The notes: generated by a model not told the origin, from the sequence alone. A DNA stretch of 64,000 bases from Aquimarina latercula DSM 2041 (GCF_000430645.1 NZ_KE387185.1:1027780-1091779), one strand, 5' to 3'. Numbered from the stretch's first letter, positions 17,301-26,939 are shown. Program-made: numbers and translations.

Positions 17301-19320
17301 GTTTACCAATTTTAAAATAGCTACTATTGCCAGCCTATTTAATAGTGAAAAACTGCTAGCTTCTGGTACTCTTAATGGAGGCATTATCATAGAAAATCCA
17401 TTTCAGGATAAAGGAATTACGGCAGATGCTACCGTTTCTGATTTACAAGCGATGGAAGTTCCTTTAGGAAAACTATCCTTAAAAGCTAAGTCTATAAATG
17501 CCACTACCTATGGCTTGAATTTAGGAGTAACTGGTAAAAACATAAATCTTACCATTGATGGTGATTATAAGGCTTCTACTACCGAATCTGCGTTAGACTT
17601 TGACATTGACCTACAAAGCTTACAACTTAAACCACTAGAAGAATGGTCATCAACCTATATTTCTAAAACTTCAGGTAGCCTTGCTGGGAATGTAAAAGTA
17701 ACAGGAACCATACAAGAACCCAAGTTTGATGGGGCGGTACATTTTAATGACTCACGACTCACTATAAATGCGCTTAATGCAGCATTTGTAATGCCAGAAG
17801 AATCGATTCGATTAGATAATAAAGGAGTCTATTTTGATACATTCACATTGTTAGACGGTAATAAAAATCCTTTTATTTTAGACGGAAGTATTTTAACCAG
17901 AGATATCGCAAATCCTTCATTTAAGCTCTCCTTAAAGGCAAAAAAGATTCAAATACTAAATTCAACAAAAAAAGATAATTCATTATTCTATGGAAAAGTG
18001 AACCTTGATGCAGATGTTGCCATAGGTGGAGATTTAAAACTTCCCAAAATATCGGGTACATTATTGGTGAATAAAGATTCAGATTTCACCTATAGTATTC
18101 CAGAGGATGAAGTTGACATTGTAGAAAAAGAAGGAATTGTTTTATTTGTAAATAAGAAAAATCCAGATGATATCTTAACCAAACAGGAAGAGGATTTTTC
18201 TTCGTCTGCGGTGTTAAAAGGATACGATATCAATGCACAATTAAGCGTAGATAAAAAAGCAGTTTTTAACATTGTGGTTGACGAGCGTACAGGGGATAAC
18301 CTTCGAATTTCAGGAGGAGGAGATCTTAACTTCGGGATTGCTCCAAATGGGAATATGTCGCTCTCTGGGAAGTATGAGGTAAATAGCGGACATTATGAAG
18401 TGAGTCTTTATAATCTGGTAAAGCGACGTTTTGAAATAGCCCAAGGAAGTAGTATTGTCTGGCGTGGTAATCCCCTTGAAGCAGATATGGATATACGGGC
18501 AATCTATAAAATTGAGACGGCTGCAACGGGGCTTATGGCAAATCAAATTTCTAATCAAACCAGTACTGTAGCTGGGAAATATCGTCAAAAACTACCCTTT
18601 TTAGTATACCTTAATTTAAACGGAGAACTATTAAAACCAGAAATTTCATTTAATTTGGATATTCCGAAAGACAAACAGGGGGAATTAGGAGGAGCAGTAT
18701 ATAGTCAGGTGCAACAACTCAATACACAAGAAGAGGAACTGAACAAACAAGTATTTTCATTGTTAGTACTGAATCAATTTTTCCCGTCTAGTTCTAATGA
18801 TGGTAGTAGCGGTGGTTCCTTATCTATTGCCAGAGACAATGTTAATAATGTACTATCTGATCAATTAAATAATTTTTCCAATAAATTGTTAGGTAATTCA
18901 GGAGTTGAGTTGGATTTTGGAATTGATAGTTATACAGATTATAAAGGTAATGCACCACAGAATAAAACACAGCTAGATGTAAATGCTCGAAAGCGATTAT
19001 TCAATAACAAACTTATTGTTGAAGTAGGAAGTGGTGTGGATATTCAGGAGAATTCTCAAAATGCTGGGCAAGCCACCCCTCTGGTGGGTACTATAAATAT
19101 ACAGTACCTCTTCGATGAAAATGGGAAGTGGCGGGTTAAAGGATATCGTAAAAACACTTTTGAAAGTATCATAGACGGGCAGGTAATCATTACTGGAATT
19201 TCCTTGATTTTTAATCAGGAATTTAATCAATTCAAAGAACTATTTGCAAAAGCAGTACAAGAAGAAATAAAAAATAATTTACAAAAAGAGTCAAAAACTA
19301 AAGAAAAATCAGAACAATGA
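14305..19320 (+). CDS. tamB: Translocation and assembly module TamB-like protein (DUF490/AsmA-like)
   Basis: This very long protein (1671 residues) has an N-terminal membrane anchor at about 17-36 (ITVGLFLFFITLVLFI), then long beta-taco repeats (recurring FDGxxDVQNLQL-, GxLxGNVKVTGTIQEPKF- and LDGSILTRDI-type units) and a C-terminal DUF490-type region around 1390-1650 with RGNPLEADMDIRAIY and VFSLLVLNQFFP. TamB-like proteins bridge inner and outer membranes, helping insert outer-membrane proteins and move phospholipids. The stop overlaps the start of a TamA/BamA-like gene by ATGA. Promoter and partner indicate a housekeeping envelope function inside the island. Confidence 0.93.
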   Translation: MTISKKKKKYRILSVLKKITVGLFLFFITLVLFIRSPWGQDLIISKATAYISGKTKTKVEIEKLYTSFSGNILLKGLYLEDQKGDTLLYTNHLEASVGLLSLIRGEEINIKSLDWDGLTARVYRNDTITDYNFNFLIETFSEEDTKVSTVSSDTPNISLGRINFTNFDIRFKDSVLGIESSLKLNDFSLKTNEIDLERMLFDIEEIELSNSKVDFKQTKSPPESADKEATSLPILKIETFKIKNTTASYNSLPEDLEFKVTIGDFSLEAPILNLAEQNIELQNLILADSDIHLKSITSKMDTNSSTTSKIFEWPQWNIKAKNIALSNTNITAKTGNIPSKKGVFNPDQVALQKLGLTIKDVSYTSGQVNAAIENITFYERSGFYLETLSAHIDINKTSFSLTKLKLLTNSNRLIGAIQLKYNTIDSLLKKPEQSQIVVSIPDFVINPKDAYYFQPALKKNVYIDALTQKDLTGTLQLKGILGDLEIPKTNLKWGASTTVFIDGKIKNLPKTDTLELEVDQFDFRSAREDVLAFVKEEDLDISIPETIQLQGKLTGNANDFAANATLKIPEGSITIDGKFKNISHIGFDGNIDVQNLQLGKILTNDKLGTYSFTTELNAKGKNLNTLDGKLTTNFRKLEFNSYDFASLKLSGNIQNGKGTVDLNFKDEHLDFEMVTNVELDSVSSKTHSTLNVKGVNFKALGLTEEDIRTKFNFISNFQGNLSEFKFDGALTEAIAVKNKKPYILGDIFLNADISKDTTAVSIQSNPLEATLLSNTDPSKLISELQQQFNQYLEKPQISTIADSTAIFATKLKLKATLRQAPILKDLFLPQLDRLDPVIMTVGFNGGDSTLNVNVTAPYIEYNGSKMENLSAILDTEKEKLIFDFGLNSLSTGVIDVAQIQWKGNLKDNILQTDFSAFDKDETLFHIASEIQKEKDTIVFHIHPSDLIINKQNWTIPVKNSIRFAKDFLSFNDFVLSQNGQEILVSTTFPEKTMEHIGFGFTNFKIATIASLFNSEKLLASGTLNGGIIIENPFQDKGITADATVSDLQAMEVPLGKLSLKAKSINATTYGLNLGVTGKNINLTIDGDYKASTTESALDFDIDLQSLQLKPLEEWSSTYISKTSGSLAGNVKVTGTIQEPKFDGAVHFNDSRLTINALNAAFVMPEESIRLDNKGVYFDTFTLLDGNKNPFILDGSILTRDIANPSFKLSLKAKKIQILNSTKKDNSLFYGKVNLDADVAIGGDLKLPKISGTLLVNKDSDFTYSIPEDEVDIVEKEGIVLFVNKKNPDDILTKQEEDFSSSAVLKGYDINAQLSVDKKAVFNIVVDERTGDNLRISGGGDLNFGIAPNGNMSLSGKYEVNSGHYEVSLYNLVKRRFEIAQGSSIVWRGNPLEADMDIRAIYKIETAATGLMANQISNQTSTVAGKYRQKLPFLVYLNLNGELLKPEISFNLDIPKDKQGELGGAVYSQVQQLNTQEEELNKQVFSLLVLNQFFPSSSNDGSSGGSLSIARDNVNNVLSDQLNNFSNKLLGNSGVELDFGIDSYTDYKGNAPQNKTQLDVNARKRLFNNKLIVEVGSGVDIQENSQNAGQATPLVGTINIQYLFDENGKWRVKGYRKNTFESIIDGQVIITGISLIFNQEFNQFKELFAKAVQEEIKNNLQKESKTKEKSEQ

Positions 19321-21566
19321 CAAGGAAGGCTTTACTGATACTTTTTCTCTTTTTAATACTATGCTCTTGCAGTATACAACGTTTTATACCTGAGAATGAA
19401 ACCTTATATGACGGGGCTTCTTTTACAATTACATCTGAAAAGAAGATTAAAAACCTAAAGAAACTGGAAGAAGAATTGCAAGGGGTACTTAGACCACAAC
19501 CCAACACTTCTAAACTTGGGTTATTAGCGCATTATAAAGTAGAAAAAGGAACTGCTGGATTTGTATATAAATTCATTAATAAAAAAATTGGAGAAGCTCC
19601 AGTGTATAGGTCTAATGTAGATATCAATCGTACAGAAAACTTACTGCTAAATAGACTTGAAAATTCAGGTTTTTTCTATAGTCGTGTTTCCTCAGAAGTA
19701 AAAAAAAGAAATAAAAAAAGTAGTATCCATTATGGTATTACATTAAAAGAACCCTATAGTCTGGAGACCTATCAATTAGAAACCGATACGTTGCCAATTC
19801 ATAAAGAGATTCAAAAAACCTTTAGCGAGACCGTTATTCGCAAAGGACAACGATTTGATCTTGCCAACTTGAAAATAGAACGAGAACGTATAGATGCCCG
19901 TCTTAAAGCAAGAGGGTATTATAATTTTAATGCTGATTTTTTGATATTCGAATTAGATACGAATCAGTACAAAACAAAACGCTTCGATTTATATGTGCGC
20001 TTAAAAAATAATGTTCCTCAAAAAGCTTTGATCCCATATAAGCTGGATACGGTGAATGTATTTCCTAATTATACAATTGAAAAGGAAAAACAAAAAATAG
20101 ATACTATCATTCAGGCAGTCAATTTTATTCAGGATACGCTGTTTTTCAAACCCAAAAGGTTACGCCCATATATACTTTTCAAAAAAGGACAAGTATATGA
20201 TCCCAAAAAATTTAGAGGAACCAGTAGACGGCTTTCTTCCATTGGAACCTACAAATATGTAAATGTTCAGTTTGATGAAGCAACCAAGAATACTGAAAGT
20301 GATAGTCTAGGACTTCTGAATACCAATGTCTATCTATCGCCATTAAATAAGAGAGCGCTGAGTGCAGAACTACAAGGGAATACAAAATCTAATGGTTTTA
20401 CAGGGCCATCATTGACCTTAAACTACACAAATAGAAACCTATTCAAGGGCGGAGAAATCTTGAGAATTTCAGGAAAACTGGGGTATGAAACACAAATTGG
20501 AGGTGATTTTGATACTGGACTAAGTAGCACTCAACTGGGATTAACAGCGGAACTTGTTTTTCCCAGACTCATATTTCCAATCAAAATAGCTAAGCAGTTT
20601 GAGTATGCTATTCCAAAAACGAAGATAAGTGCAGGGATAGAATATTTAAATCGTAGTAAACTTTATAGTCTAAGCTCATTTAATGCAAGTTTTGGTTATG
20701 GGTGGAATGCTAATGATTATGTATATCACACCATCAATCCGATTAGTACAAGTTTTATACGTTTATCCAATAGTACTCCTGAATTTGAGACCATTTTGGA
20801 AGAGAATCCTTTTCTTAAAAACAGTTTTGAACAGCAGTTAATATCAGGGCTTACGTATAATTTCACCTATAGTGAGTTAGGGCATTCCTCTAAAATTAAT
20901 CCATTGTTCTTTTCATCCAATATTGATTTGGCAGGAAATACTTTGAGTCTATTAAGCAGTAATGTCAGCGAAAATGAAAAGAAAACTATTCTTGGGGTAG
21001 AGTTTGCGCAATACATAAAAGTGGATGCTGATGCTAGAATGAATTTTAAAATAGGGAAACAGCAATCGTTAGTTACCCGAATATATGGTGGTATTGGGGT
21101 AGCGTATGGAAATTCAGATATACTTCCTTTTTCAAAACAATTTTTTGCTGGTGGTCCATATAGTATTCGAGCTTTTAGAACACGATCTATTGGACCAGGC
21201 ACATATAATCCAGAATCAACTGATACGGGGTCATTTTTCGATCGTTCTGGAGATATTCGATTAGAAGCAAACGTAGAATATCGCTTTCCGTTATATTCTT
21301 ACTTGAAAGGAGCGTTTTTCTTTGATGCTGGTAATGTCTGGCTTCTTAACGAGAATGAAGCATTACCTGGAGGTAAATTCTCTTCAAACTTCATCGAAGA
21401 ATTAGCCATGGGAGCCGGATTTGGATTGCGTGTAGATATACAAAGTTTTGTGATACGTTTGGATTGGGCAGCACCTATACATACACCTCGTATAGACAAT
21501 AATCAAAACTATACTTTTGACGTAGGTAATGGGATTCTAAATTTTGCCATTGGATATCCTTTTTAG
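19317..21566 (+). CDS. tamA: Omp85-family outer-membrane protein (TamA/BamA-like), lipidated
   Basis: The 749-residue protein begins with a lipoprotein-like signal (FLILCSCS), continues with POTRA-like modules (about 25-330) and ends in an Omp85 beta-barrel. Barrel marks are GGPYSIRAFRTRSIGPG near residue 612-630 and the final strand NFAIGYPF with a C-terminal Phe. It overlaps the TamB-like gene by four bases and must be coexpressed with it. Together they form the flavobacterial TAM-like pair. The lipid anchor is common in Bacteroidota TamA-like proteins and unusual compared with Proteobacteria. Confidence 0.9.
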   Translation: MTRKALLILFLFLILCSCSIQRFIPENETLYDGASFTITSEKKIKNLKKLEEELQGVLRPQPNTSKLGLLAHYKVEKGTAGFVYKFINKKIGEAPVYRSNVDINRTENLLLNRLENSGFFYSRVSSEVKKRNKKSSIHYGITLKEPYSLETYQLETDTLPIHKEIQKTFSETVIRKGQRFDLANLKIERERIDARLKARGYYNFNADFLIFELDTNQYKTKRFDLYVRLKNNVPQKALIPYKLDTVNVFPNYTIEKEKQKIDTIIQAVNFIQDTLFFKPKRLRPYILFKKGQVYDPKKFRGTSRRLSSIGTYKYVNVQFDEATKNTESDSLGLLNTNVYLSPLNKRALSAELQGNTKSNGFTGPSLTLNYTNRNLFKGGEILRISGKLGYETQIGGDFDTGLSSTQLGLTAELVFPRLIFPIKIAKQFEYAIPKTKISAGIEYLNRSKLYSLSSFNASFGYGWNANDYVYHTINPISTSFIRLSNSTPEFETILEENPFLKNSFEQQLISGLTYNFTYSELGHSSKINPLFFSSNIDLAGNTLSLLSSNVSENEKKTILGVEFAQYIKVDADARMNFKIGKQQSLVTRIYGGIGVAYGNSDILPFSKQFFAGGPYSIRAFRTRSIGPGTYNPESTDTGSFFDRSGDIRLEANVEYRFPLYSYLKGAFFFDAGNVWLLNENEALPGGKFSSNFIEELAMGAGFGLRVDIQSFVIRLDWAAPIHTPRIDNNQNYTFDVGNGILNFAIGYPF

Positions 21567-21582
21567 TTTTTTTAATTTTTAG

Positions 21583-21607
21583 GTGACCTTTTTTAATATG
21601 TTGTGTC
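21583..21607 (+). promoter_or_regulatory. ECF-type sigma box
   Basis: GTGACC (21583-21588), 14-base spacer, GTGTC (21603-21607) followed by TTA. It begins 17 bases after the TamA stop and drives the four-gene unit from 21664. Confidence 0.78.
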
Positions 21608-21663
21608 TTATGTTTGTATAGGAGCTTAACTTTCACTTAAATTCTATTAAACAAAACATATTC

Positions 21664-24048
21664 ATGGAACCTCTTATCGAAAAACAACTAGAGTCCTCTT
21701 CTTTGTTTTCTTCAAAAATGTTAGAGAAACAGCTTAAAGAGTACAAAAATGAGCTTATTAATATTTCTACTACAGAAGCCCTTTCCGATCTTATTGAAAA
21801 TGATTTTTCAGAGTTGTGTACGTATTATGTTGCTATTGGTAGTAAGGAATACGACAAAGTAACCGAAAATATTGATTTAGATGTTAACGAAGTATTTTTG
21901 TTACACTATACCTTTTCTGAATCTTTTAAGGACATTATGCTATTGCATAGAGATGTGTTTTTACAACTTCAAATAGCAAAGCATAAGTATGCCGAGGAAG
22001 TGGTTTCTGAAAACGCTCTATTTGAACATTTTAAAAAATCCAAAGAATTACTCTTACAGGCGACCCAATACTTTTGTGAAAAAGCATCAATAGAAAGGGA
22101 TACGGTATATGAAACTGGGAAAAAGGTCACAAAAACGTATTCAAAATTTAAACATAAAACGAATCCTTGGGAACTCTATAAAGAGCAATTTCTTTTAATT
22201 ATAACTCAACTACAGGAAATCAGAAAATCAGAAAAACCGTTTTCTAAAACAATCAACTCTTTTAAAAATATTAGATCTTATAATAGTACTATTTGTGAAG
22301 CGATCATCAATGATGCAGAATATATAAAGAAAAGCGCAGGACAAGTCATTGAAAGTTTGAAAAAAGTCGATACCATAGCACACATTTCTGATAGTATCCA
22401 TCTTATAGATTCTTTTATTTCTAAGACCAGTGACACGAATCAGGATCAAGAGAAATATCCTGATGAAATTGATATAAAATTAAAGCCATTACAAGAACTT
22501 ATAATCCCGGTAGCTACAGATGAAGGATACGTATTGACCAAGAAAATTGATTTTAATAAAACTACGCAGAAATGGCTGGACTATGAATTGTTGCCAAAAC
22601 TAATTGACCTCTGGGACAATAGAGCGAATATGGCATCCTATTTCAAACATAGTTTATTGAATTTAAAAAGCAGCCTAGTATTAGTGAAGAACAATAGTAA
22701 TTTGGAAATTATTCCCGCACAATTACAGATGTTTAAGAATGTACATTATACACTGTCTTCCAATACTTCAAAGCAAAAAGAATTAGCTGCTGAGTTTACA
22801 AAAAAAATAACATTAGAATTTCTGGCAACACCTATATACGGCAACAAGAACTTTTTAGAAGTATCGCTACAATCATCACTAACCCAATTAACTACTAGTA
22901 ATAATACGATTTTTGTTGGTTTAAGGAATAAACTAAAAAAATTACTTTCAGACTTCAATACGAAATATGAAAAGCGTGTGGTTCAAAGTACGCATAGAAA
23001 ACTAGAATTATCTTCTGAATGTATCAGCTATAGAATGTATAAAGAATCAAATGCACATTATGATACACTTTTTTTGAACAGAAACTTTATAGGAAACCTC
23101 TTTATCGCTCCTAGAGAATTTGAAGAAAAAAAATTGCAATCTACGCTAGCACAATGGAAAGATGGTTTTAATAAGGCCGTATTAGTCACGGGGAATAATC
23201 TAAGTGGTAAATCTACATTTTTACAATACGCTACAAAAAAACATTATGGGAAATTGGTTATTTTTTTAGAACCTGAAAGCGAAATTGTTATAGAAGGACG
23301 AAAGTTTAGCACTACTAAGAATTTAAAAGAAGCCCTGCAGGAAATTAAGAAAAACATTTATAGTATTGATCCCATTATTGTGATAGACGATATAGAATTG
23401 TGGCGGGATAAAAAACATAGCTTATTGGATAATGTAAGAGCAGTTTTACAATTTATTGAGTCAGAATCTGATGAAGCGTTTGTAATGGTTTCTACTTCAA
23501 GAGAAATGCAGAAACACTTAGATAAAAGACTAGCATTTTCTAATACTTTTAGTACTGTTATTGACATCAATAAAACAAAAATTGAAGAGATATATAAAGC
23601 ATTACTGTCTAGGCATGGCGCTTCGCATAAGTCTTTAGTTACGGAAGAAGGGGCAGCTATGACTAAAAAAGAAATAGAAAAAAGAGTTTTATCCTTATGT
23701 AAAAAATTTGACTATAATATTGGAGAAGTATTACAAGGGTGGACATATGGAACCACGGTACTAGATAACAATAATGTAGTATATATAGAAAAAGAATATC
23801 CTTTTGAAGATTTTTTCACCCCTGAAGAAACAATCATTTTGAAGTATGTCTTATTGTACAAAAACATAAATGAGTTACAATTAAAAAACTTTCTTGGGAA
23901 ACGATTCGAGAGTGGATATAAGTCTGGATTGAAAAGATTGATTAACACGAAAGTATTGGTGAGAAATTCTATGGGAGTACTAAAAATCAACACCGTCTTA
24001 GGTCACGATATCTATGAAATTTTAAAATATAAAGGAACACTTAAGTAA
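21664..24048 (+). CDS. Large uncharacterised P-loop ATPase, first gene of an ion-channel operon
   Basis: The 794-residue soluble protein has about 500 residues of predicted helices, then a P-loop domain with Walker A GNNLSGKST (510-518), Walker B IIVIDDIELW (571-580) and a sensor-like MVSTSREM. A winged-helix-like region follows (ETIILKYVLLYKNINELQL to the end). The layout of helical front, NTPase and C-terminal helical or winged region recalls STAND or MutS/SMC-like ATPases, but I could not place it in a named family. It has no membrane segment. It ends one base before a small MscS-type gene, then an antiporter and a K+ channel, so I infer an ATP-dependent regulator or assembly factor for these membrane proteins. 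Confidence 0.75.
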   Translation: MEPLIEKQLESSSLFSSKMLEKQLKEYKNELINISTTEALSDLIENDFSELCTYYVAIGSKEYDKVTENIDLDVNEVFLLHYTFSESFKDIMLLHRDVFLQLQIAKHKYAEEVVSENALFEHFKKSKELLLQATQYFCEKASIERDTVYETGKKVTKTYSKFKHKTNPWELYKEQFLLIITQLQEIRKSEKPFSKTINSFKNIRSYNSTICEAIINDAEYIKKSAGQVIESLKKVDTIAHISDSIHLIDSFISKTSDTNQDQEKYPDEIDIKLKPLQELIIPVATDEGYVLTKKIDFNKTTQKWLDYELLPKLIDLWDNRANMASYFKHSLLNLKSSLVLVKNNSNLEIIPAQLQMFKNVHYTLSSNTSKQKELAAEFTKKITLEFLATPIYGNKNFLEVSLQSSLTQLTTSNNTIFVGLRNKLKKLLSDFNTKYEKRVVQSTHRKLELSSECISYRMYKESNAHYDTLFLNRNFIGNLFIAPREFEEKKLQSTLAQWKDGFNKAVLVTGNNLSGKSTFLQYATKKHYGKLVIFLEPESEIVIEGRKFSTTKNLKEALQEIKKNIYSIDPIIVIDDIELWRDKKHSLLDNVRAVLQFIESESDEAFVMVSTSREMQKHLDKRLAFSNTFSTVIDINKTKIEEIYKALLSRHGASHKSLVTEEGAAMTKKEIEKRVLSLCKKFDYNIGEVLQGWTYGTTVLDNNNVVYIEKEYPFEDFFTPEETIILKYVLLYKNINELQLKNFLGKRFESGYKSGLKRLINTKVLVRNSMGVLKINTVLGHDIYEILKYKGTLK

Positions 24049-24765
24049 ATGGAAACAACAATCACATCGTATACCTGGAGAGCGCTTCTTTCGTTATTTG
24101 TTTTTCTCTTTCTATTATATTGGGGGATCAATTTAGTAACGTTTGTATTGAAACGAATAACTAAAAGAAACCTAATGGTCAAGAGAATCATTAGGATACT
24201 TGATAAGGCAATACTATTATACAAACCGATAGCTGTAAGCATATTTTTATTAGGGTTTATATCCATTAATTACATCACACATACAATTCTATTAGTAGCC
24301 ATTGGCGTATTTGGATATGGGCATATCAGAAATTATATCAGCGGTGTTTTTTTTAAGATCAACCCCTTAATCCATAAAGGAACTGTATTCAATTTTGAAA
24401 ACTCTGAAGGAGAAATTAAAAGCTTATTACCCTTTGGTATGATTATGAATACGGAATCAGGAGAGCAGTATATTAACTACTTCAATATTGAGAAAAAAGG
24501 GTTTGCAGTAAAGTCAAATGAAGAAGATAATGTATTAAGGCAAACGCTGTTCTTGCGCACTTCTCTTACTAAAGAGCAAATTATAGATACTCTTTTTGAT
24601 AATCCAATTTTGGATTTTAACGAAAAGCCCATACTAAAGAATACTGAAAAAGAAGGGCAATTAAAATTACAATATAGTATGGAAAATGGAGCAGCTACAG
24701 AAGATTTAGTTGCTTTCCTTGAAGAGCAAGATATAGAAACAAGTTTAACTAATAGCACTAATTAA
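24049..24765 (+). CDS. Small MscS-like membrane protein
   Basis: This 238-residue protein has membrane helices near 10-32 and 60-95 (ISINYITHTILLVAIGVFGY), then a glycine-containing pore-like helix GYGHIRNYISGVFFKI and an MscS-type beta domain (GTVFNFENSEGEIKSLLPFG). The C-terminal 90 residues resemble the alpha/beta cage. The pore helix is less glycine/alanine-rich than in MscS, so conduction is uncertain. The ATG abuts the stop of the ATPase gene (no gap) and two bases separate it from the antiporter gene, which points to a coupled complex. Confidence 0.75.
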   Translation: METTITSYTWRALLSLFVFLFLLYWGINLVTFVLKRITKRNLMVKRIIRILDKAILLYKPIAVSIFLLGFISINYITHTILLVAIGVFGYGHIRNYISGVFFKINPLIHKGTVFNFENSEGEIKSLLPFGMIMNTESGEQYINYFNIEKKGFAVKSNEEDNVLRQTLFLRTSLTKEQIIDTLFDNPILDFNEKPILKNTEKEGQLKLQYSMENGAATEDLVAFLEEQDIETSLTNSTN

Positions 24766-24767
24766 TC

Positions 24768-26036
24768 ATGGAAATTTTATCATCTTATAACATAATCATT
24801 GAAGTATCTGTGATTATCATTGTATCATTTTTATTTAATAGTTTATCGAAAAAAACAAATATCCCCGCAGTATTAATGTTGATTGTTTTTGGGGTTGGAT
24901 TACAGTATCTGATAGGCTATTTTAATGCAGGGTCCATAAACTTTCTTCCGATACTCGAAGTACTTGGTATCGTCGGTTTGATTATGATTGTTCTTGAAGC
25001 AGCATTAGAACTAGAGTTAAAACGAGAAAAATTATTACCTATCTTAAAATCTTTCACTGTTGCTATCATAGGACTTATAGGTTCTGCGTGGGCAGCAGCT
25101 TTAATTTTATATAACTTTATTCCAGAAATGACTATGCAATCTGCCTGGTTGTACGCCACTCCATTATCCATATTATCAAGTGCTATCATTATACCTAGTG
25201 TAAGCGGATTAAAGGCTTCTAAAAAAGAGTTTCATATTTATGAGAGTACGTTCTCGGATATTGTGGGTATTATGATGTTTTACTTTCTAACAGGCAAATT
25301 AGACCCCGCAGAGGATAATGGTGTTGTTGGTTTTACAGGAAATATCATTCTGACGATTGTAATTTCATTAATAGCTAGTTATGCTATTATACTCATATTT
25401 CAGAGAATTAAAAGTCAAGTGAAACTGTTTTTGCTTATTGCGGTATTGTTACTATTATATGCGGTTGGTAAAAAAATGCACTTATCTTCTTTGATTATCA
25501 TCTTAATATTTGGATTAGTGATCGCAAATATGAAATTGTTTTTTAAAGGAAAGTTGAGTAAGTTTTTACACTATGAAAAAGCGCATCATATTTACCACGA
25601 ACTACATACCATTACAGCAGAAACGGCTTTTGTAGTACGTACATTTTTCTTTGTAGTATTTGGGATCACCATCGTTGTGTCTTCATTATTCAATCTTAAT
25701 GTTGCTATTATTAGTACCTTGATTATTGCTTCTATTTATGCGATTCGTTTTGTTATTCTGCGCATATTTGTTGGAAAAGATATCCTCCCGCAGTTATTTG
25801 TAGCACCTCGTGGATTAATTACGGTATTACTGTTTTATGCAATTCCCGAAGAAGCTCAAATAGCTACTTTTGAACCAGGAATACTACTCTTTGTAATCAT
25901 AGGTACAAGTCTTATTATGACAGGCGCTATGATTTATGATAAAAAGAGAAGTTCTAAGGCAGTAAAAACTGCTGAAGAAAGAAAAGTAGGAACTGTGAAA
26001 TGGAAAGCTCCCAACATAGATCAAATAGAAAGCTAA
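24768..26036 (+). CDS. Cation:proton antiporter (CPA family)
   Basis: The 422-residue protein has about twelve hydrophobic segments. The N-terminal half has SKKTNIPAVLMLIVFGVGLQ, the usual opening of Na+(K+)/H+ exchangers, and the central part has STFSDIVGIMMFY, which carries the single-Asp transport site expected of electroneutral CPA1 members, preceded by ATPLSILSSAIIIPS. It lies two bases after the MscS-like gene and one base before the K+ channel. I infer export of Na+ or K+ against protons at the inner membrane. Confidence 0.88.
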   Translation: MEILSSYNIIIEVSVIIIVSFLFNSLSKKTNIPAVLMLIVFGVGLQYLIGYFNAGSINFLPILEVLGIVGLIMIVLEAALELELKREKLLPILKSFTVAIIGLIGSAWAAALILYNFIPEMTMQSAWLYATPLSILSSAIIIPSVSGLKASKKEFHIYESTFSDIVGIMMFYFLTGKLDPAEDNGVVGFTGNIILTIVISLIASYAIILIFQRIKSQVKLFLLIAVLLLLYAVGKKMHLSSLIIILIFGLVIANMKLFFKGKLSKFLHYEKAHHIYHELHTITAETAFVVRTFFFVVFGITIVVSSLFNLNVAIISTLIIASIYAIRFVILRIFVGKDILPQLFVAPRGLITVLLFYAIPEEAQIATFEPGILLFVIIGTSLIMTGAMIYDKKRSSKAVKTAEERKVGTVKWKAPNIDQIES

Positions 26037-26037
26037 G

Positions 26038-26874
26038 ATGATGCAGTCAACTATCCAAAAGTTATCTTGGAGAAAAAGAATCTATGCTGTAGTTCATGAT
26101 ACAAGTACAAGAAAAGGGAAAGTGTTTAATATTTCCCTTTTCATACTCATTGTGGTAAGTGTTATCTATGTGTTATTAGAAAGTGTAGATGATATTGATA
26201 AAAAATACCACGCTGTTATGGTGGTAACAGAATGGATTATTACGATACTTTTCACAATAGAGTATATCCTTAAAGTAATTAGTCTTGATCGACCAAAAAG
26301 ATATATATTTAGTTTTTATGGGATTATAGATTTACTTTCTACATTGCCCTTATATTTATCTTATTTCTTTACTGGAGGCTCAACGTTTCTTGCCCTTCGA
26401 GCATTACGTTTACTAAGAGTTTTTAGAATTTTAAAATTGGTAAAGTATATGGGAGAAGCCAATACGCTGTCTAAAGCTATTAAAGCTTCTCGATTAAAAA
26501 TAGGTATTTTCATTTACATCGTTCTTATTATGTGTGTGATTATGGGATCTGTCATGTATATCGTAGAAGAAGACGCAGATTCTGGATTTACCAGCATTCC
26601 TAAAAGTATTTATTGGACCATTGTAACGATTACTACCGTTGGTTATGGAGATATTGCTCCTGCTACGAATCTAGGTCAAGCGCTTGCTAGTTTTATTATG
26701 ATTTTAGGATATGGTATCATTGCCATTCCCACGGGAATTGTCACTTCTGAAATGACAAAATCTAAAGAAAGAGAACATGCTGTAAAACCATATGTCTGTC
26801 ATAATTGCGGAGCTACTAATCATCCTGTGGATGCAAAATATTGTCACGGATGTACGATAGCATTAGAAACATAA
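26038..26874 (+). CDS. Voltage-gated K+ channel (six-TM) with C-terminal zinc ribbon
   Basis: This 278-residue channel has a textbook Kv layout: S1-S3 (about 30-105), an S4 with charges at R121, R124, R127, R130 and K133, and a pore loop with selectivity filter TVGYGD (200-205) between S5 (155-175) and S6 (215-238). After S6 comes a short C-terminal zinc ribbon (C254, C257, C269, C272). Most bacterial Kv channels end in a coiled coil or nucleotide-binding domain, so the zinc ribbon is unusual; it might bind a partner such as the ATPase of the same operon. A second ATG at 26041 is equally possible as the start. Confidence 0.95.
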   Translation: MMQSTIQKLSWRKRIYAVVHDTSTRKGKVFNISLFILIVVSVIYVLLESVDDIDKKYHAVMVVTEWIITILFTIEYILKVISLDRPKRYIFSFYGIIDLLSTLPLYLSYFFTGGSTFLALRALRLLRVFRILKLVKYMGEANTLSKAIKASRLKIGIFIYIVLIMCVIMGSVMYIVEEDADSGFTSIPKSIYWTIVTITTVGYGDIAPATNLGQALASFIMILGYGIIAIPTGIVTSEMTKSKEREHAVKPYVCHNCGATNHPVDAKYCHGCTIALET

Positions 26875-26939
26875 AAAAACGAGAATTTCCTTCATGTGTT
26901 ACTAAAAAACAAATATCTTGACCCCACTAACGATATTGA

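Noticed and set aside
14694..18588. Several antisense ORFs within tamB
   Set aside because: Shadows of a long AT-rich beta-repeat gene; Ser/Leu-rich with no signals of expression.
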